A DNA stretch of 64,000 nucleotides, from the NCBI RefSeq assembly GCF_000026145.1, contig NC_009445.1:1364001-1428000 (forward strand), written 5' to 3'. Positions 8,699 through 18,165 of this stretch are shown in pieces (the first letter of the stretch is position 1; each line of letters opens with the position of its first letter). The DNA comes from Bradyrhizobium sp. ORS 278 (GTDB lineage Bacteria > Pseudomonadota > Alphaproteobacteria > Rhizobiales > Xanthobacteraceae). A program made the position numbers and the translations under genes. The notes beneath the pieces are model-generated. The model did not search any database. It saw only the letters and a program-made list of their open reading frames with translations, and was not told the origin of the DNA.

Positions 8699-8877
8699 AA
8701 CTCCCCGACTCACAAAATGCTGACGATCAGGCATGGCAATATTGGACGGTGTCGCAAATCGATACACCGACGACAGCAAGGCAAAATTGAGGTTCCGGCA
8801 GGCCGCGCGACGCGCTTGCCGATCAGAATCGAACTAAACTGATGCGGCGGGCGCCGGTGGTCGCGGGCGATCCGCGG

Positions 8878-10527
8878 TCATAGCGACAGAGCGACGCGGA
8901 AGCCGTGCGTCGGATATCTCACCCGCCCATCATAGCGATCGCGGCTGCCGCTGCGGGCATAGCTCGCATCGTTCTTCCACGAGCCCGAGCGGATGACATG
9001 GAGGAAGCTCTGCTCGTCTATCCAGGCCGAGCCATCGGACGGCGCGCCCTGATAGGATTTGTGCCAGCTGTCGGCAACCCATTGGTCGACGCCGCCGCCC
9101 ATGTCGTACAGGCCGAACGGATTGGCTGGAAAGCTTCCGACCTTCATCAACTGCGGCGGCGCATCGGCCTCGTTGCAGCGGTTGCAGTTGGCCATGCCGG
9201 GGCGCATCTGATCACCCCACCAGAATTTCGTGGCCGCCCCGCCGCGCGCGGCATATTCCCATTCGGCCTCGGTGGGAAGCCGGAACGGCTTTCCGATTTT
9301 CCGCGAGAGCCAACCGAGATAGTCCCTGGCATCGTCGTAGCTGACATTGGTGACCGGATTGTCATCCGGACCACTCGTGACGTCAGTGCACGCCTTGTCG
9401 GCGACGCATTCCTTCCATTCGCCAAGCGTGACCGGGTATTTGCCGAGCGCGAACGGCTTGATCGCGACGCGGTGAGCCGGCAGCTCGGACGTTTCCGAAC
9501 CGCCCATGGTGAACGTGCCGCCCGGGATCATGACGACGTCAGGCAAGCGAATGTTGGCCGCTTCAGCACTTGGAGCTGGCGGTGCGACGGCAGGTGTCGC
9601 GTCCGCGACGCGCGTATCGCTTTGGACTTGGGCTTCGGCTCGAGCTTGCACTTGAGGTTCGACTTGAGGTTGGACCTGAGCTTGGACTTGAGCTTGGACT
9701 TGGGTTTGGACTTGAGTCGGCGGCGTCTCGCTGGTCACGGCGTCCGCGGACGCGTCTGCTGACGGGCGCGGATCGGGGGCCGTCGCGGTCGCTACGGGCT
9801 GGAGGCCGGCGACGGGCGAGGGCGGAGGTTCGATCTTCGCGCGATCTGGCAGTGGTTCGGACAGTTCGGCCGTTTTCGGCTGTGACGATGGCGCCGAAGC
9901 GGGCTCTCGCGCGAGGACGAACCACAGACCGGCGGCCGCGAGCAGCGATGCACCGAGACCTGCGGCGACGCGGGTCCAGAGCCGCGGACCGCGCTCCGCG
10001 GTAGCAGCAGCCTTGCGGAGCCGGCCGGCCAGCTTGTCGAGCCCGTGGGCCTGCCAGATCTCGGCGCGTCGCCGCGCCTCATCCGGTTCGTATTGAGCGA
10101 TCGACACGCCGGGAATGCTGCAGACGACCCGGGGCGACCCTCCGGCGCCTGGAATGGTGGCCTCGACGTCCGCGGCCTCGCAAAGGTTTGCAAGCGATTG
10201 CTTCAACGGGCCGCACATCATCAGCAGCAGGCCGCCGTCGCCATTGCTTCGTCGCTGCTGGATCTCCGGACACGACGCCTGCTCGGCGAGATGATGGAAG
10301 CTCGGGCCGCGCAACGCGTTCAGCGCGACGCGTACGACGCGGCCGCACCGCTCGCAAGGCACCGGATAGGTGACCGTGCCCAGCGCTGTCTCGCCGGCCT
10401 CGGACACTCCGGTGTGCGGCGGCTTGAGGACGTCGAGGCTTGTCATTGCGCGCGAGCCATTGTGGATCGGCCTCGCCGTTGCTTCATTGTCCCCAGGCGG
10501 TGAACGCATCCGCGAATGCGCGCTCAC
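8878..10527 (-). CDS. Membrane protein with SUMF1/formylglycine-generating-enzyme fold lacking the catalytic cysteines
   Basis: This 549-residue protein starts at a GTG with GGGAG six bases upstream and overlaps the previous gene's end by 44 bp. Domains in order: an N-terminal ~150 residues with a CERCG motif (possible zinc ribbon); one transmembrane helix near residues 188-205; a Val/Gln-rich linker of repeated VQAQ/VQPQ units near 272-308; and a SUMF1 domain from about residue 325 (VVMIPGGTFTMGG, RLPTEAEWEYAARGG, GLYDMGGGVDQWV, RYPTHGFRVALSL). Active formylglycine-generating enzymes carry two cysteines in the late CxxxxC region. Here that region reads NDASYARSGSR, so oxidase activity is not expected. 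A binding or scaffolding role in the periplasm is more likely. An in-frame ATG at 10446 is an alternative start. Confidence 0.8.
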   Translation of the reverse strand: MSAHSRMRSPPGDNEATARPIHNGSRAMTSLDVLKPPHTGVSEAGETALGTVTYPVPCERCGRVVRVALNALRGPSFHHLAEQASCPEIQQRRSNGDGGLLLMMCGPLKQSLANLCEAADVEATIPGAGGSPRVVCSIPGVSIAQYEPDEARRRAEIWQAHGLDKLAGRLRKAAATAERGPRLWTRVAAGLGASLLAAAGLWFVLAREPASAPSSQPKTAELSEPLPDRAKIEPPPSPVAGLQPVATATAPDPRPSADASADAVTSETPPTQVQTQVQAQVQAQVQPQVEPQVQARAEAQVQSDTRVADATPAVAPPAPSAEAANIRLPDVVMIPGGTFTMGGSETSELPAHRVAIKPFALGKYPVTLGEWKECVADKACTDVTSGPDDNPVTNVSYDDARDYLGWLSRKIGKPFRLPTEAEWEYAARGGAATKFWWGDQMRPGMANCNRCNEADAPPQLMKVGSFPANPFGLYDMGGGVDQWVADSWHKSYQGAPSDGSAWIDEQSFLHVIRSGSWKNDASYARSGSRDRYDGRVRYPTHGFRVALSL

Positions 10528-13500
10528 CGTCCGCTCCCTTCTCGATCGCCAGCACGGCGCGGCTGCCGCCGTTGTACACGATCGGGATATCGATCCACTC
10601 CTTGCCTTTCAGCAGCAGGACATTGCGGGTCTTGTCGACCTCATTGGCCGACAACGCGATCATGAAGAACTCCGGCGTGACCTTCGCCGTCAAGGTGGAT
10701 AGCGCCGAGCCGCGGCCGGCCTCCTTGGCCTTCATGCTGACGCCCTTCAACGAATCGACGCCGGCGTGGCTCGGGTCATCGGGCCAGTTGAATTTGACCT
10801 CCATGATGTGGCTCGCCGGCATGTCGGCCTCCTTGTTCGGCCGCAGCGATAACGTGGCCTTCATCTGTCGGTCGATCTCGACATCGCCTTTGATCGACGC
10901 CGGTACGCTGCCTGCGGCACGCTCGACCCGCCAGGTCACCTTTCCGAGAAAGCGCTTGCCGAGCGGATCCTGCGGATCCTCCTGGTACAGCACGGCATGG
11001 GAGATGATCGGCTCGGCCGCGCTCCCGGTCGTGGTGGCGTTGGCAGCCGTGGTCCTGACGTCCGGTGTCATCCGTTCGGCGGCGACCTTGTGCGGCCCCG
11101 GCTCGGCCGGCAGCGCCGCTGCGGGAGAGCCCGCATTCCACGCGACCGCGACCTGGGTCGTGACCGTGTGCCACGCTGCGGCGAGCCGGCTTGCCGCCGG
11201 TGGCCAGGAGATCGACGCGCCGACGATGGCCATCGCGACGACCGCCGCTGCGGCCATGACGTATCGCCGCAGCGAGCCGCGCGGCGGTGTGATGAGATCG
11301 TCTTGGACGGCGCGTGCGCGCTCCGCGAGCGCCGGATGCTTGATGATCTGGTCACTCTGCGCCCGCCTGGCTCGGACCCGCGAATTCCTCGCCGGCTTTT
11401 CACTCTCATCGGCGGGAGCGACGACGAATGTTCCCGCGGCGTCGTCCAGCGCCGGCGGCGCATGTGCCCCCGGCTGTCTCTCCGCAGCCGTCGTGGCGGT
11501 ACCTGTTTCGATCAAAGCCGGCGAAGATGCGCCGGAGGAGCTCGCCGCGCCGCGCAGCCAGTCGGGCGCTGGGCCAAGCACCGGCATGACGGACGGGGCG
11601 CTGTGTCTTGCGAGCGACAGGTTCTCCGCCACCGTGGCGATCTCGTCCTCCAGCGAATAGGCGGGCCGCACCACCAGGGACGAGTCCGGCGGAATGTCAG
11701 CCGTCACGCCACCGGACGCATCAGCATGTCCACCGTAAGCCGATGGCTGCAGGCGCGTGAAGGGTTGCGATGAGCTCGCCATCGGCAGCGCGACAGGTTC
11801 GTCACGGCGCGCATGCTCGCGAAGCCGGATCGTCCGGCCGGGGAACAACAGATCGAGGAGCTCGCAAAGCGCAACCTTGGGCGGCATGAGCTGGCGAATG
11901 AAGGCCGGAACGCCGCCGAGAGCGGTCGGCACGACAGGGCCCGCGGCGCCATGGCCTTGCCCAATCATCTCGTCAGCCGTCCGGTCCTCGGTCACGGCGA
12001 GAACCTTGCGTCCTCGGAGCAGGACGGTGAGCTCGCGCAAGTCTGATTGCGCGGCGTCATCGATAACGACAAGATCGAAGGCGCTCAGTCGCGCCGGCAA
12101 CTGCTCGGCGACGCGCCATGCCGGCATCAGCTGGCATGGAATGCCGTCGTGGCAGTTTTCGAGAGCTTCGCGGGCCACCTGGCGCAGCTGAAACGCACTG
12201 GGGCCGGAGCAGGTCGCGGCGATCTTTCGCCAGGCTGTCATGAACCTCGTAAACGACTGCCGAACGGCGCTGCTGGCGTTCTGGGCCAGTGCGAGATGCA
12301 TTCGCGCCACGACGACCTGCTCGAACAGCTTGCGCAGACCGGCCTCCAAGGCCACGCGCCGGTCGGACAGATCCTGCAGCAATTGCTGTTGACCGAGGCC
12401 TTCGGTCTGTCGCATCAGCACCGCCCAATTCCAGGCCATCACCCAGTCCGCGAGCAACACCGGATCGCCGTCAGCGGTCGCGGGCTCGGTCTTGATCCGC
12501 CCGGCGAATGCATCCGCTCCGGCTTCGGCGATCGCCTGATGGACCTCGTTGATCAGCTCGATGTCCTGGCGACGCTCGTGCAGGCGCTGCAACCAGCTGC
12601 GAACGGCACTCCAGCGCGACTCGAGGTCTTGTGCCTCGACGTCGTCGCGGCCGATCTGTGACAGCACCTCGGCGTCGACCCGGACCTTGATCGCACCGCA
12701 GTCTTGAAACAACGCGTTCAGCCGCGTGAGCTCCTTGCGCTGCGTTCCGACGCGAGCGGCGATGCGCCTGATCGTAGACGCCAGCGCAGTCATTCGGCGG
12801 CCGTCGTCCATCAAGCGGGCGATCTCGCCGTCCGCCAGCGACAGCTTCGACGCGGCGGATAGCACATTGCGCTTGGCCAGCGTCGCGGTGACGAGTGCGA
12901 CCTCGACGCTCCTGACGATGCGGTCGTAGCCCGTGAGCCCATGCAGGGAATCCTGCGCCGGAGAGGGCACGCCGATCTCCGCTGCCAGCGACCGCCATCG
13001 CACGTCGAGCGAATGCAGGTGGCGCCGCCATGTGAGATGATCGCGGACATGCGCCCAATCGGCGGCGCCATTGGCCGGGAAGCCGGCCACCTTGATCGTG
13101 TCCAGCGTCTGCTTCAACGCGCGTCCGGAGAGCGAGAACGGCGCGAAGCGCCTTTCGCCGGCCGCCAGCCGCTCGACCGCTCTCATGAGCTCCTCGCTGG
13201 CAAACGCGTCCTCGGGCACGTCCACGGGCCTCACGAGGAAGTCGGCCCGTCGCGACAACATGGACGACGCGTCGCGGGCAAAATCGATCAGGATGCCGCT
13301 CTCGACGCCGATCTCGCGGGACAGCGCGCCGATCGGCGACAATCTTGCAAGCCACGGCTCGTCGGCAATCACCTGATGCGCGGCGGCCAGCGCCTCGAGA
13401 TCGTCCGCGAGTCTGTCCGCGCCGTCCGGCGCGAGCATCTCGACCGCTGCGCCGGCCAGCCGGCGGTCGCCGCTGTCGTCTTGAGTGTGCGGCGCGACCG

Positions 13501-15418
13501 GCTGCAGATCCCGGTGCAGACGCGCCAGCGCCGCGGCCTCGGGCACGCTCGCCATGTCCGGCAGGGGGGCATCGACATAGCGGAGATCGTCAGCGAGTCG
13601 GATCCGCGCGGCCCGGGCCTGATCGACCGCCGCAACGATCAGATCCGTCTCGCTCAAAAATCGCCGCGGCCGATCGGCGAACCAGGCGTACGCGTCTCGA
13701 TCGGCGATCAAGCCGGCCAGCGCCTCGAGTGGCAGGGCCGCTCCCTCGGAGCGCAGCATCATGCTGCCGGCGATGTCAGCGACCTCTTCATCAAGGCCGG
13801 CGATCTCGTGGCTGGTCGCGAGGATGTCGCGCTCGAGCTGATTGACGTGCTCGGCCTGATCATGCAGCTCGGTCGTATCGATGATGGAGAGCAGCCTGTT
13901 GACCACGCTCTCCGCGTGCTTCAGCACGTCCTTGTCGGAGCCCGTCAGGTCGACCGTCAGCTCGCGGACAGCGAAAGGCAGTTTGTCGGCGAGGAGCGAC
14001 AGCGCCAGCTCGTTGCGAGACACGACGAGCACGCGCAGCCCCAGCGCGAGATGGTGACAGACAACGTTGGCGATGGCGGCGGTGCGGTCGGCCGCATCTG
14101 CGCCCTTGACCACAAGTCCGTCCGACCTCTGAAGCTGGCGCACCATCTCCATCTGGTCCGAGTTCGTCGGCAGCGGGAAAAACAGATCGCCGCGATCGGC
14201 GGCCATCTGCGCCGCGGGCGCGATGTCTATCGGATCACCGATGACGCCGGAGAGTCGCCGCCGTGCGCCGTCATTGAGATCATGATCCGATGCCCCAAGC
14301 AGCAGATGGGTCATTGCGGCCAGGCAGCCCTCATTGCCGGGCATGTAATCCAGCGCGCGTTTCAGGCGCTTGATGTCACGCAGCAACAGGGCGTCGGAAC
14401 GCGGCCGTGCGAAGATGACCCATCGGTCGGAGACGACCAATTGCTCGCTTTCCTCGGGCAGCAGCAGGGCCGAGTCCGGCATCGTCGGGCAGTAGATTCC
14501 GTGCGGATCCAGCTGTGAGCCGATCGCGCTGAGAATGGGCTCGAAGCTCGCGGGTTGGAACGGCGACAGCTCGGCGCCGCGCTCGAGCAGCTGCTCGGCC
14601 GTGTGGCCCGCAAGCCTGGCTGCCGGCGTGAGGAGCTCGAACGCCTTGAGATTGGCCGTCGCCGCAACCATGCGCGGTCGGATCCTGATCTCGGAGTCGG
14701 CGTTGTCGAGCAGTTCGATCTCGACGAGACGTTCGAGCAGAGGGAGCTCCAAGTCGCCCCCGTGGCGCCGCCAACGGGAGACCCCGATCCCCCACACGAT
14801 CTCGCAACTCGAATCGATGCGCCCAGCGCTCGTTGCCTTGGCCAGCTCGCACAGCCGCTGATGCAGCGCGATGGTCCGGCGGCGGGGCCGTTCGGCGGTC
14901 GCCCAGATCGTCCAGGATCCGGCGAGGTAGCGTTCCAGACGCTCGACGACATCCGGGCGCTGTTCGAGGTGCAAACGAATGGTCCAGAGCCCGGCAAAGG
15001 TGGAGGACTCGTCGGCCAATGTGCAATGTTCGGCGCGCGCGTGGCCTGCTGCGATCAGCCGGTCCTTCTCCCCGGTCGGCACGGTGATCGTCACACGTTG
15101 TCGAACCAGCGGACGACGATCCGGGTCCGACGGCACAACGATCCACATCGTCAGGTCGGGCTCGATCTCGGGCGGATCGACGGCGATCAGCCGCTCGACC
15201 GCGAGCCAGACAGGACCATCCGCATCAAACGTGTTGTGGGTGACGCCGGGCAGGTCTTCCAGTTCGTGCTGATGGAAAGAAAAGCATTGTCCGCCGGCGA
15301 GCTGGTGGTCGGACAGACGACTGACAATGCCGGCGTCGCGCAGGATCGTCTCGGTCAGCTGACCAAGCACGTTCTGCAACGGCGCGACCGCCGACTCCAG
15401 CCGATGGACAGCGTTCAT
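10484..15418 (-). CDS. Membrane-anchored protein with a degenerate superfamily I helicase core
   Basis: This 1644-residue protein begins at an ATG preceded by GGAGAGG. Residues ~1-400 resemble the N-terminal region of large AAA/SF1 (Dna2/DUF4011-type) helicases. At ~416-480 the helicase start is recognisable: PTNSDQMEMVRQLQ, then VLVVSRNELALSLLADKLP. The phosphate-binding loop between them reads GADAADRT instead of GPPGTGKT, so the Walker A lysine and glycines are gone. A Walker B-like VVIDDAAQSD lies near residue 1117, and FPGRTIRLREH near 1220. The second RecA domain is then cut short. A transmembrane helix follows (~1383-1403) and a ~175-residue C-terminal domain ending KGADGERAFADAFTAWGQ. 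ATP hydrolysis by the usual mechanism is unlikely. It overlaps the SUMF1 membrane gene. Confidence 0.8.
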   Translation of the reverse strand: MNAVHRLESAVAPLQNVLGQLTETILRDAGIVSRLSDHQLAGGQCFSFHQHELEDLPGVTHNTFDADGPVWLAVERLIAVDPPEIEPDLTMWIVVPSDPDRRPLVRQRVTITVPTGEKDRLIAAGHARAEHCTLADESSTFAGLWTIRLHLEQRPDVVERLERYLAGSWTIWATAERPRRRTIALHQRLCELAKATSAGRIDSSCEIVWGIGVSRWRRHGGDLELPLLERLVEIELLDNADSEIRIRPRMVAATANLKAFELLTPAARLAGHTAEQLLERGAELSPFQPASFEPILSAIGSQLDPHGIYCPTMPDSALLLPEESEQLVVSDRWVIFARPRSDALLLRDIKRLKRALDYMPGNEGCLAAMTHLLLGASDHDLNDGARRRLSGVIGDPIDIAPAAQMAADRGDLFFPLPTNSDQMEMVRQLQRSDGLVVKGADAADRTAAIANVVCHHLALGLRVLVVSRNELALSLLADKLPFAVRELTVDLTGSDKDVLKHAESVVNRLLSIIDTTELHDQAEHVNQLERDILATSHEIAGLDEEVADIAGSMMLRSEGAALPLEALAGLIADRDAYAWFADRPRRFLSETDLIVAAVDQARAARIRLADDLRYVDAPLPDMASVPEAAALARLHRDLQPVAPHTQDDSGDRRLAGAAVEMLAPDGADRLADDLEALAAAHQVIADEPWLARLSPIGALSREIGVESGILIDFARDASSMLSRRADFLVRPVDVPEDAFASEELMRAVERLAAGERRFAPFSLSGRALKQTLDTIKVAGFPANGAADWAHVRDHLTWRRHLHSLDVRWRSLAAEIGVPSPAQDSLHGLTGYDRIVRSVEVALVTATLAKRNVLSAASKLSLADGEIARLMDDGRRMTALASTIRRIAARVGTQRKELTRLNALFQDCGAIKVRVDAEVLSQIGRDDVEAQDLESRWSAVRSWLQRLHERRQDIELINEVHQAIAEAGADAFAGRIKTEPATADGDPVLLADWVMAWNWAVLMRQTEGLGQQQLLQDLSDRRVALEAGLRKLFEQVVVARMHLALAQNASSAVRQSFTRFMTAWRKIAATCSGPSAFQLRQVAREALENCHDGIPCQLMPAWRVAEQLPARLSAFDLVVIDDAAQSDLRELTVLLRGRKVLAVTEDRTADEMIGQGHGAAGPVVPTALGGVPAFIRQLMPPKVALCELLDLLFPGRTIRLREHARRDEPVALPMASSSQPFTRLQPSAYGGHADASGGVTADIPPDSSLVVRPAYSLEDEIATVAENLSLARHSAPSVMPVLGPAPDWLRGAASSSGASSPALIETGTATTAAERQPGAHAPPALDDAAGTFVVAPADESEKPARNSRVRARRAQSDQIIKHPALAERARAVQDDLITPPRGSLRRYVMAAAAVVAMAIVGASISWPPAASRLAAAWHTVTTQVAVAWNAGSPAAALPAEPGPHKVAAERMTPDVRTTAANATTTGSAAEPIISHAVLYQEDPQDPLGKRFLGKVTWRVERAAGSVPASIKGDVEIDRQMKATLSLRPNKEADMPASHIMEVKFNWPDDPSHAGVDSLKGVSMKAKEAGRGSALSTLTAKVTPEFFMIALSANEVDKTRNVLLLKGKEWIDIPIVYNGGSRAVLAIEKGADGERAFADAFTAWGQ

Positions 15419-16320
15419 GGTGCCTCTCCGATCACAGCGGCGACGACATGGCGCATTCGTTTCACCCTCGCGTTCTCACCTTTTCGTCTCTCACAAAGAG
15501 AGGCGGTCTGGTCCGTCGAGAAAAACGACGAACGCTGCTCGTCGCGATCAATGCCCGGCAGCTGACGCTGCGGATTTGCGAGAAATCCCGGCGAAGGTCA
15601 GCCTCGACCAGGCTAATCGATTGACAATAGGGTCACGCAATGCGGCGATATGATGGGACAGACAACAAGAAGCCTGGTCATTGAAAATCGTCGCCAACTG
15701 ATTTGTTTACATTTCGAAAGTTGCCGCCTTGGGTCGTCGTGAGCTCCCTTAGAATCTCTTTAAAAGCCCGATGCGATCCCAGACGCGCCTGCCATGATCG
15801 ATGTCGGCAGGTATTTGTAGGCGTCCAGACGCCGCTCGATGCAGCAAGCGAAGCGACGTATCGCCGCAATCTTCCGCGCTTTCGCTTTGCATTTTTGCGA
15901 GATTTCAGCGTCTCGGCTCCGCCGTGCCATTCCCCGACCGCAATTTCTCGCGGACTGCGGCCATCGCTGACAAAGTGTGGCGTCGTCGTTTGTCCGGGGC
16001 CAAAGCCGCGTATTTGCAGGCCCGGGCGGCCGCGGCATCCGCGCCGCGCGCTCGGCCCCTCGATCGAAGATAATTATTAGCAACTCAAATAACTTAGCAA
16101 AATCGAAAGCGCCATCCGCGGGCGCAATCGAGGCTGGCGCGCCGCCGTCGCGCAAAGGCCGCCGCCAAAGTGCTGACACGCCAGCATCGTCGGCGAGCCC
16201 AAGTATCGACATCGCATGCTTCTAGCGCGAATGGCTCGCAGTTGCGTGCGAGTTCGATTTTCACGGCTGTGCGGATGAAGGGGATGCTCTTCCGCGCATC
16301 ATCATGGGGAGGTTCTACTG
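15419..16320. other. 900 bp intergenic region between divergent genes, no gene seen
   Basis: This region lies between the minus-strand pseudo-helicase gene and the plus-strand porin gene and must hold both promoters. Short open frames on both strands lack ribosome binding sites, recognisable motifs and typical third-position composition. An AT-rich patch lies near 16068-16110, and a run around 15690-15780 is less GC-rich than its surroundings. I see no RNA gene or repeat here. Confidence 0.4.
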
Positions 16321-18153
16321 ATGGTCTTGATTAGCTGTGTCGGGAGAAGCGCGGATCGCTTCGCGTCTTCACACCACGGCGCTCCGAGTGTCGGGAGGAG
16401 CAACCGTTCGCTTCGGAGCCGCAGCGCGCTGCCATCGTATCTGCTTGCCGCAGTGTCGACGCTGGCGCTGAGCGCGGCGGCACAGGCCGCCGACGACGGA
16501 TCGTCGCGATCCGCGGACAGCGCTGCGGTCAAGGCGCTGATGGCGAAGATCGAGTCCATGGAGCAGCGTATCAACACGCTTCAGGTCGAGCTCAAGGATG
16601 CGAAGGCGAAAAAGCCTGCCGGCGTCGGGCAGTCCGCGTCGCTGGCGTCCAGGGCGCCGTCAGGTGCCGTTGCGTTGACGGGCGCCAAGGATCTGCGCGG
16701 CGGCGCGATGAAGGCGTCCGACAATGCGCCGTCCATGTCGAAGTCGGTCGGCAATGCCATGGCGCTCGCGGATTCCAAGGACGTCGATGCCGCCAAGCCA
16801 AAGACCGCCGATGCACCGCAGTCGTCAACTCCGGCATCCCGGCTGGCGGCGGCGTTCGCCGATTCGGACCCCAAGCCGAAGTTTCTGCCGGCAGCCGATT
16901 TGAAGGCTCCTCCGCCCGCGTCTAATAAGGACCTGTTCGGCGCGGCGCCATCGCCGGTGCCGGGGATGCGGATCGGCATGTATGGTGAGATCAAGCTCGG
17001 TTCGCAGCAGAATCCCGCGGCCAACGGCCAGTGGCAGAACGGCTTCGATATGGCGCGTCTGGTGCTGCTGCCGACCTATCAGGTCAACGACTACATCACC
17101 TTCAATGCCGAATTGGAATGGGAGCATGGCGGTACTGCGTTCGACAATGACGACAAGCTGCATGGCGCCGTCGAGGTCGAGCAGGCCTTCTTCGACGTCA
17201 AGTTCAACGATCACTTCACCTTGCGCTCGCCGGGTATCGACCTGATCCCGATCTCGTTCACCAACCTGTATCATGAGCCGACGCTGTTCTACAGCGTGCA
17301 GCGGCCCGAGCTCGCCAACGGTCTGATCCCGACGACCTGGTACGCTCCCTCGGCCGGCTTCTACGGCAAGATCGTCGACGGCTTGAACTATCAATTCCAG
17401 GTCAGCCAGAGCGCCGAGGACTTCGGCGACGATTTCGATCACCGCGGCGACAACGGGCACATCATATCCGGAGGCTATGCGGGCGGCATCACCGGTGGCG
17501 AGGCGCTCGCGTTGGCGAAGGCCCCGGTCGGCGACTTCCGGCAGATGAGCAACGAGCTCGCGTATACGCTGCGTCTCAGCTACACGCCGTCGTTCCTTCC
17601 CGGCTTCGCCGGGAGCTCGGCGATCTACTATTCGCCGAACGTGACACCACGCGGCGCCTACGCCACCCAGCCGGATGGCACGGAGACGCCGCTCGGCAGA
17701 AACGCAATGACGATCTTCAACACCGAGGCCCGATATCGCGTCCCGAACACCGGACTGGAGCTGCGCGGCGAATATGCCTATGTGCATTTCTCCAACCCCG
17801 AGAATCTGAGAGCCAACAACGATCTCGACGACGCGAACAATGTCGGCAAGAGCATGTGGGGCTATTCAGGCGAGATCGCCTATCACTTCAGAGCCCCGAA
17901 CGACTACGACATCGTGCCGTTCTATCGCTACACCCGGCAGAACTTCCAGACGTCGGGCATGCTCGGCTCCGATCTGACCAATGGACTGAACAATCTCACC
18001 GGAAGCGGCGACATGACGTTCCACGATGTCGGCCTCGCCATCTTCCCCAACCCGAGCCTGGTCTACAAGATCAACTACACCAAGGTCATCGACCACAGCG
18101 CGACCGGTGCGATGTCCGACCGCATCCTCGCGGGTGTCGGCTGGCTCTGGTAA
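16321..18153 (+). CDS. Outer membrane porin with N-terminal coiled coil
   Basis: This 610-residue protein starts at an ATG with GGGGAGG about eight bases upstream. A long basic N-region leads into a signal peptide ending SAAAQA near residue 56. A short coiled coil (MAKIESMEQRINTLQVELKD) and an Ala/Lys/Ser-rich linker follow. The beta barrel starts near residue 218 (MRIGMYGEIKLG). Alternating strands run to the C-terminus, which ends in the aromatic GVGWLW expected of outer membrane barrels. VEVEQAFFDVKF and LIPISF...HEPTLFYSVQRPE resemble the phosphate-selective porin O/P-like group. Substrate is unknown. It precedes the type II secretion operon, with a hairpin between them, so it may be a separate transcript. 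Confidence 0.8.
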   Translation: MVLISCVGRSADRFASSHHGAPSVGRSNRSLRSRSALPSYLLAAVSTLALSAAAQAADDGSSRSADSAAVKALMAKIESMEQRINTLQVELKDAKAKKPAGVGQSASLASRAPSGAVALTGAKDLRGGAMKASDNAPSMSKSVGNAMALADSKDVDAAKPKTADAPQSSTPASRLAAAFADSDPKPKFLPAADLKAPPPASNKDLFGAAPSPVPGMRIGMYGEIKLGSQQNPAANGQWQNGFDMARLVLLPTYQVNDYITFNAELEWEHGGTAFDNDDKLHGAVEVEQAFFDVKFNDHFTLRSPGIDLIPISFTNLYHEPTLFYSVQRPELANGLIPTTWYAPSAGFYGKIVDGLNYQFQVSQSAEDFGDDFDHRGDNGHIISGGYAGGITGGEALALAKAPVGDFRQMSNELAYTLRLSYTPSFLPGFAGSSAIYYSPNVTPRGAYATQPDGTETPLGRNAMTIFNTEARYRVPNTGLELRGEYAYVHFSNPENLRANNDLDDANNVGKSMWGYSGEIAYHFRAPNDYDIVPFYRYTRQNFQTSGMLGSDLTNGLNNLTGSGDMTFHDVGLAIFPNPSLVYKINYTKVIDHSATGAMSDRILAGVGWLW

Positions 18154-18165
18154 CGGGCAAAGAGG

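Noticed and set aside
12941..14518. A 525-codon plus-strand frame over the pseudo-helicase gene
   Set aside because: Antisense to a gene with recognisable helicase-type motifs and a good ribosome binding site. No motifs of its own.
10484..15418. Pseudogene interpretation of the pseudo-helicase
   Set aside because: The frame is uninterrupted over 1644 codons, has a strong ribosome binding site and ends in an intact membrane helix and domain, so simple decay is unlikely.
15619..15655. TTGACA box at 15621 as a promoter for the porin gene
   Set aside because: No acceptable -10 sequence at 16-19 bp spacing, and it lies about 700 bp from the porin start.
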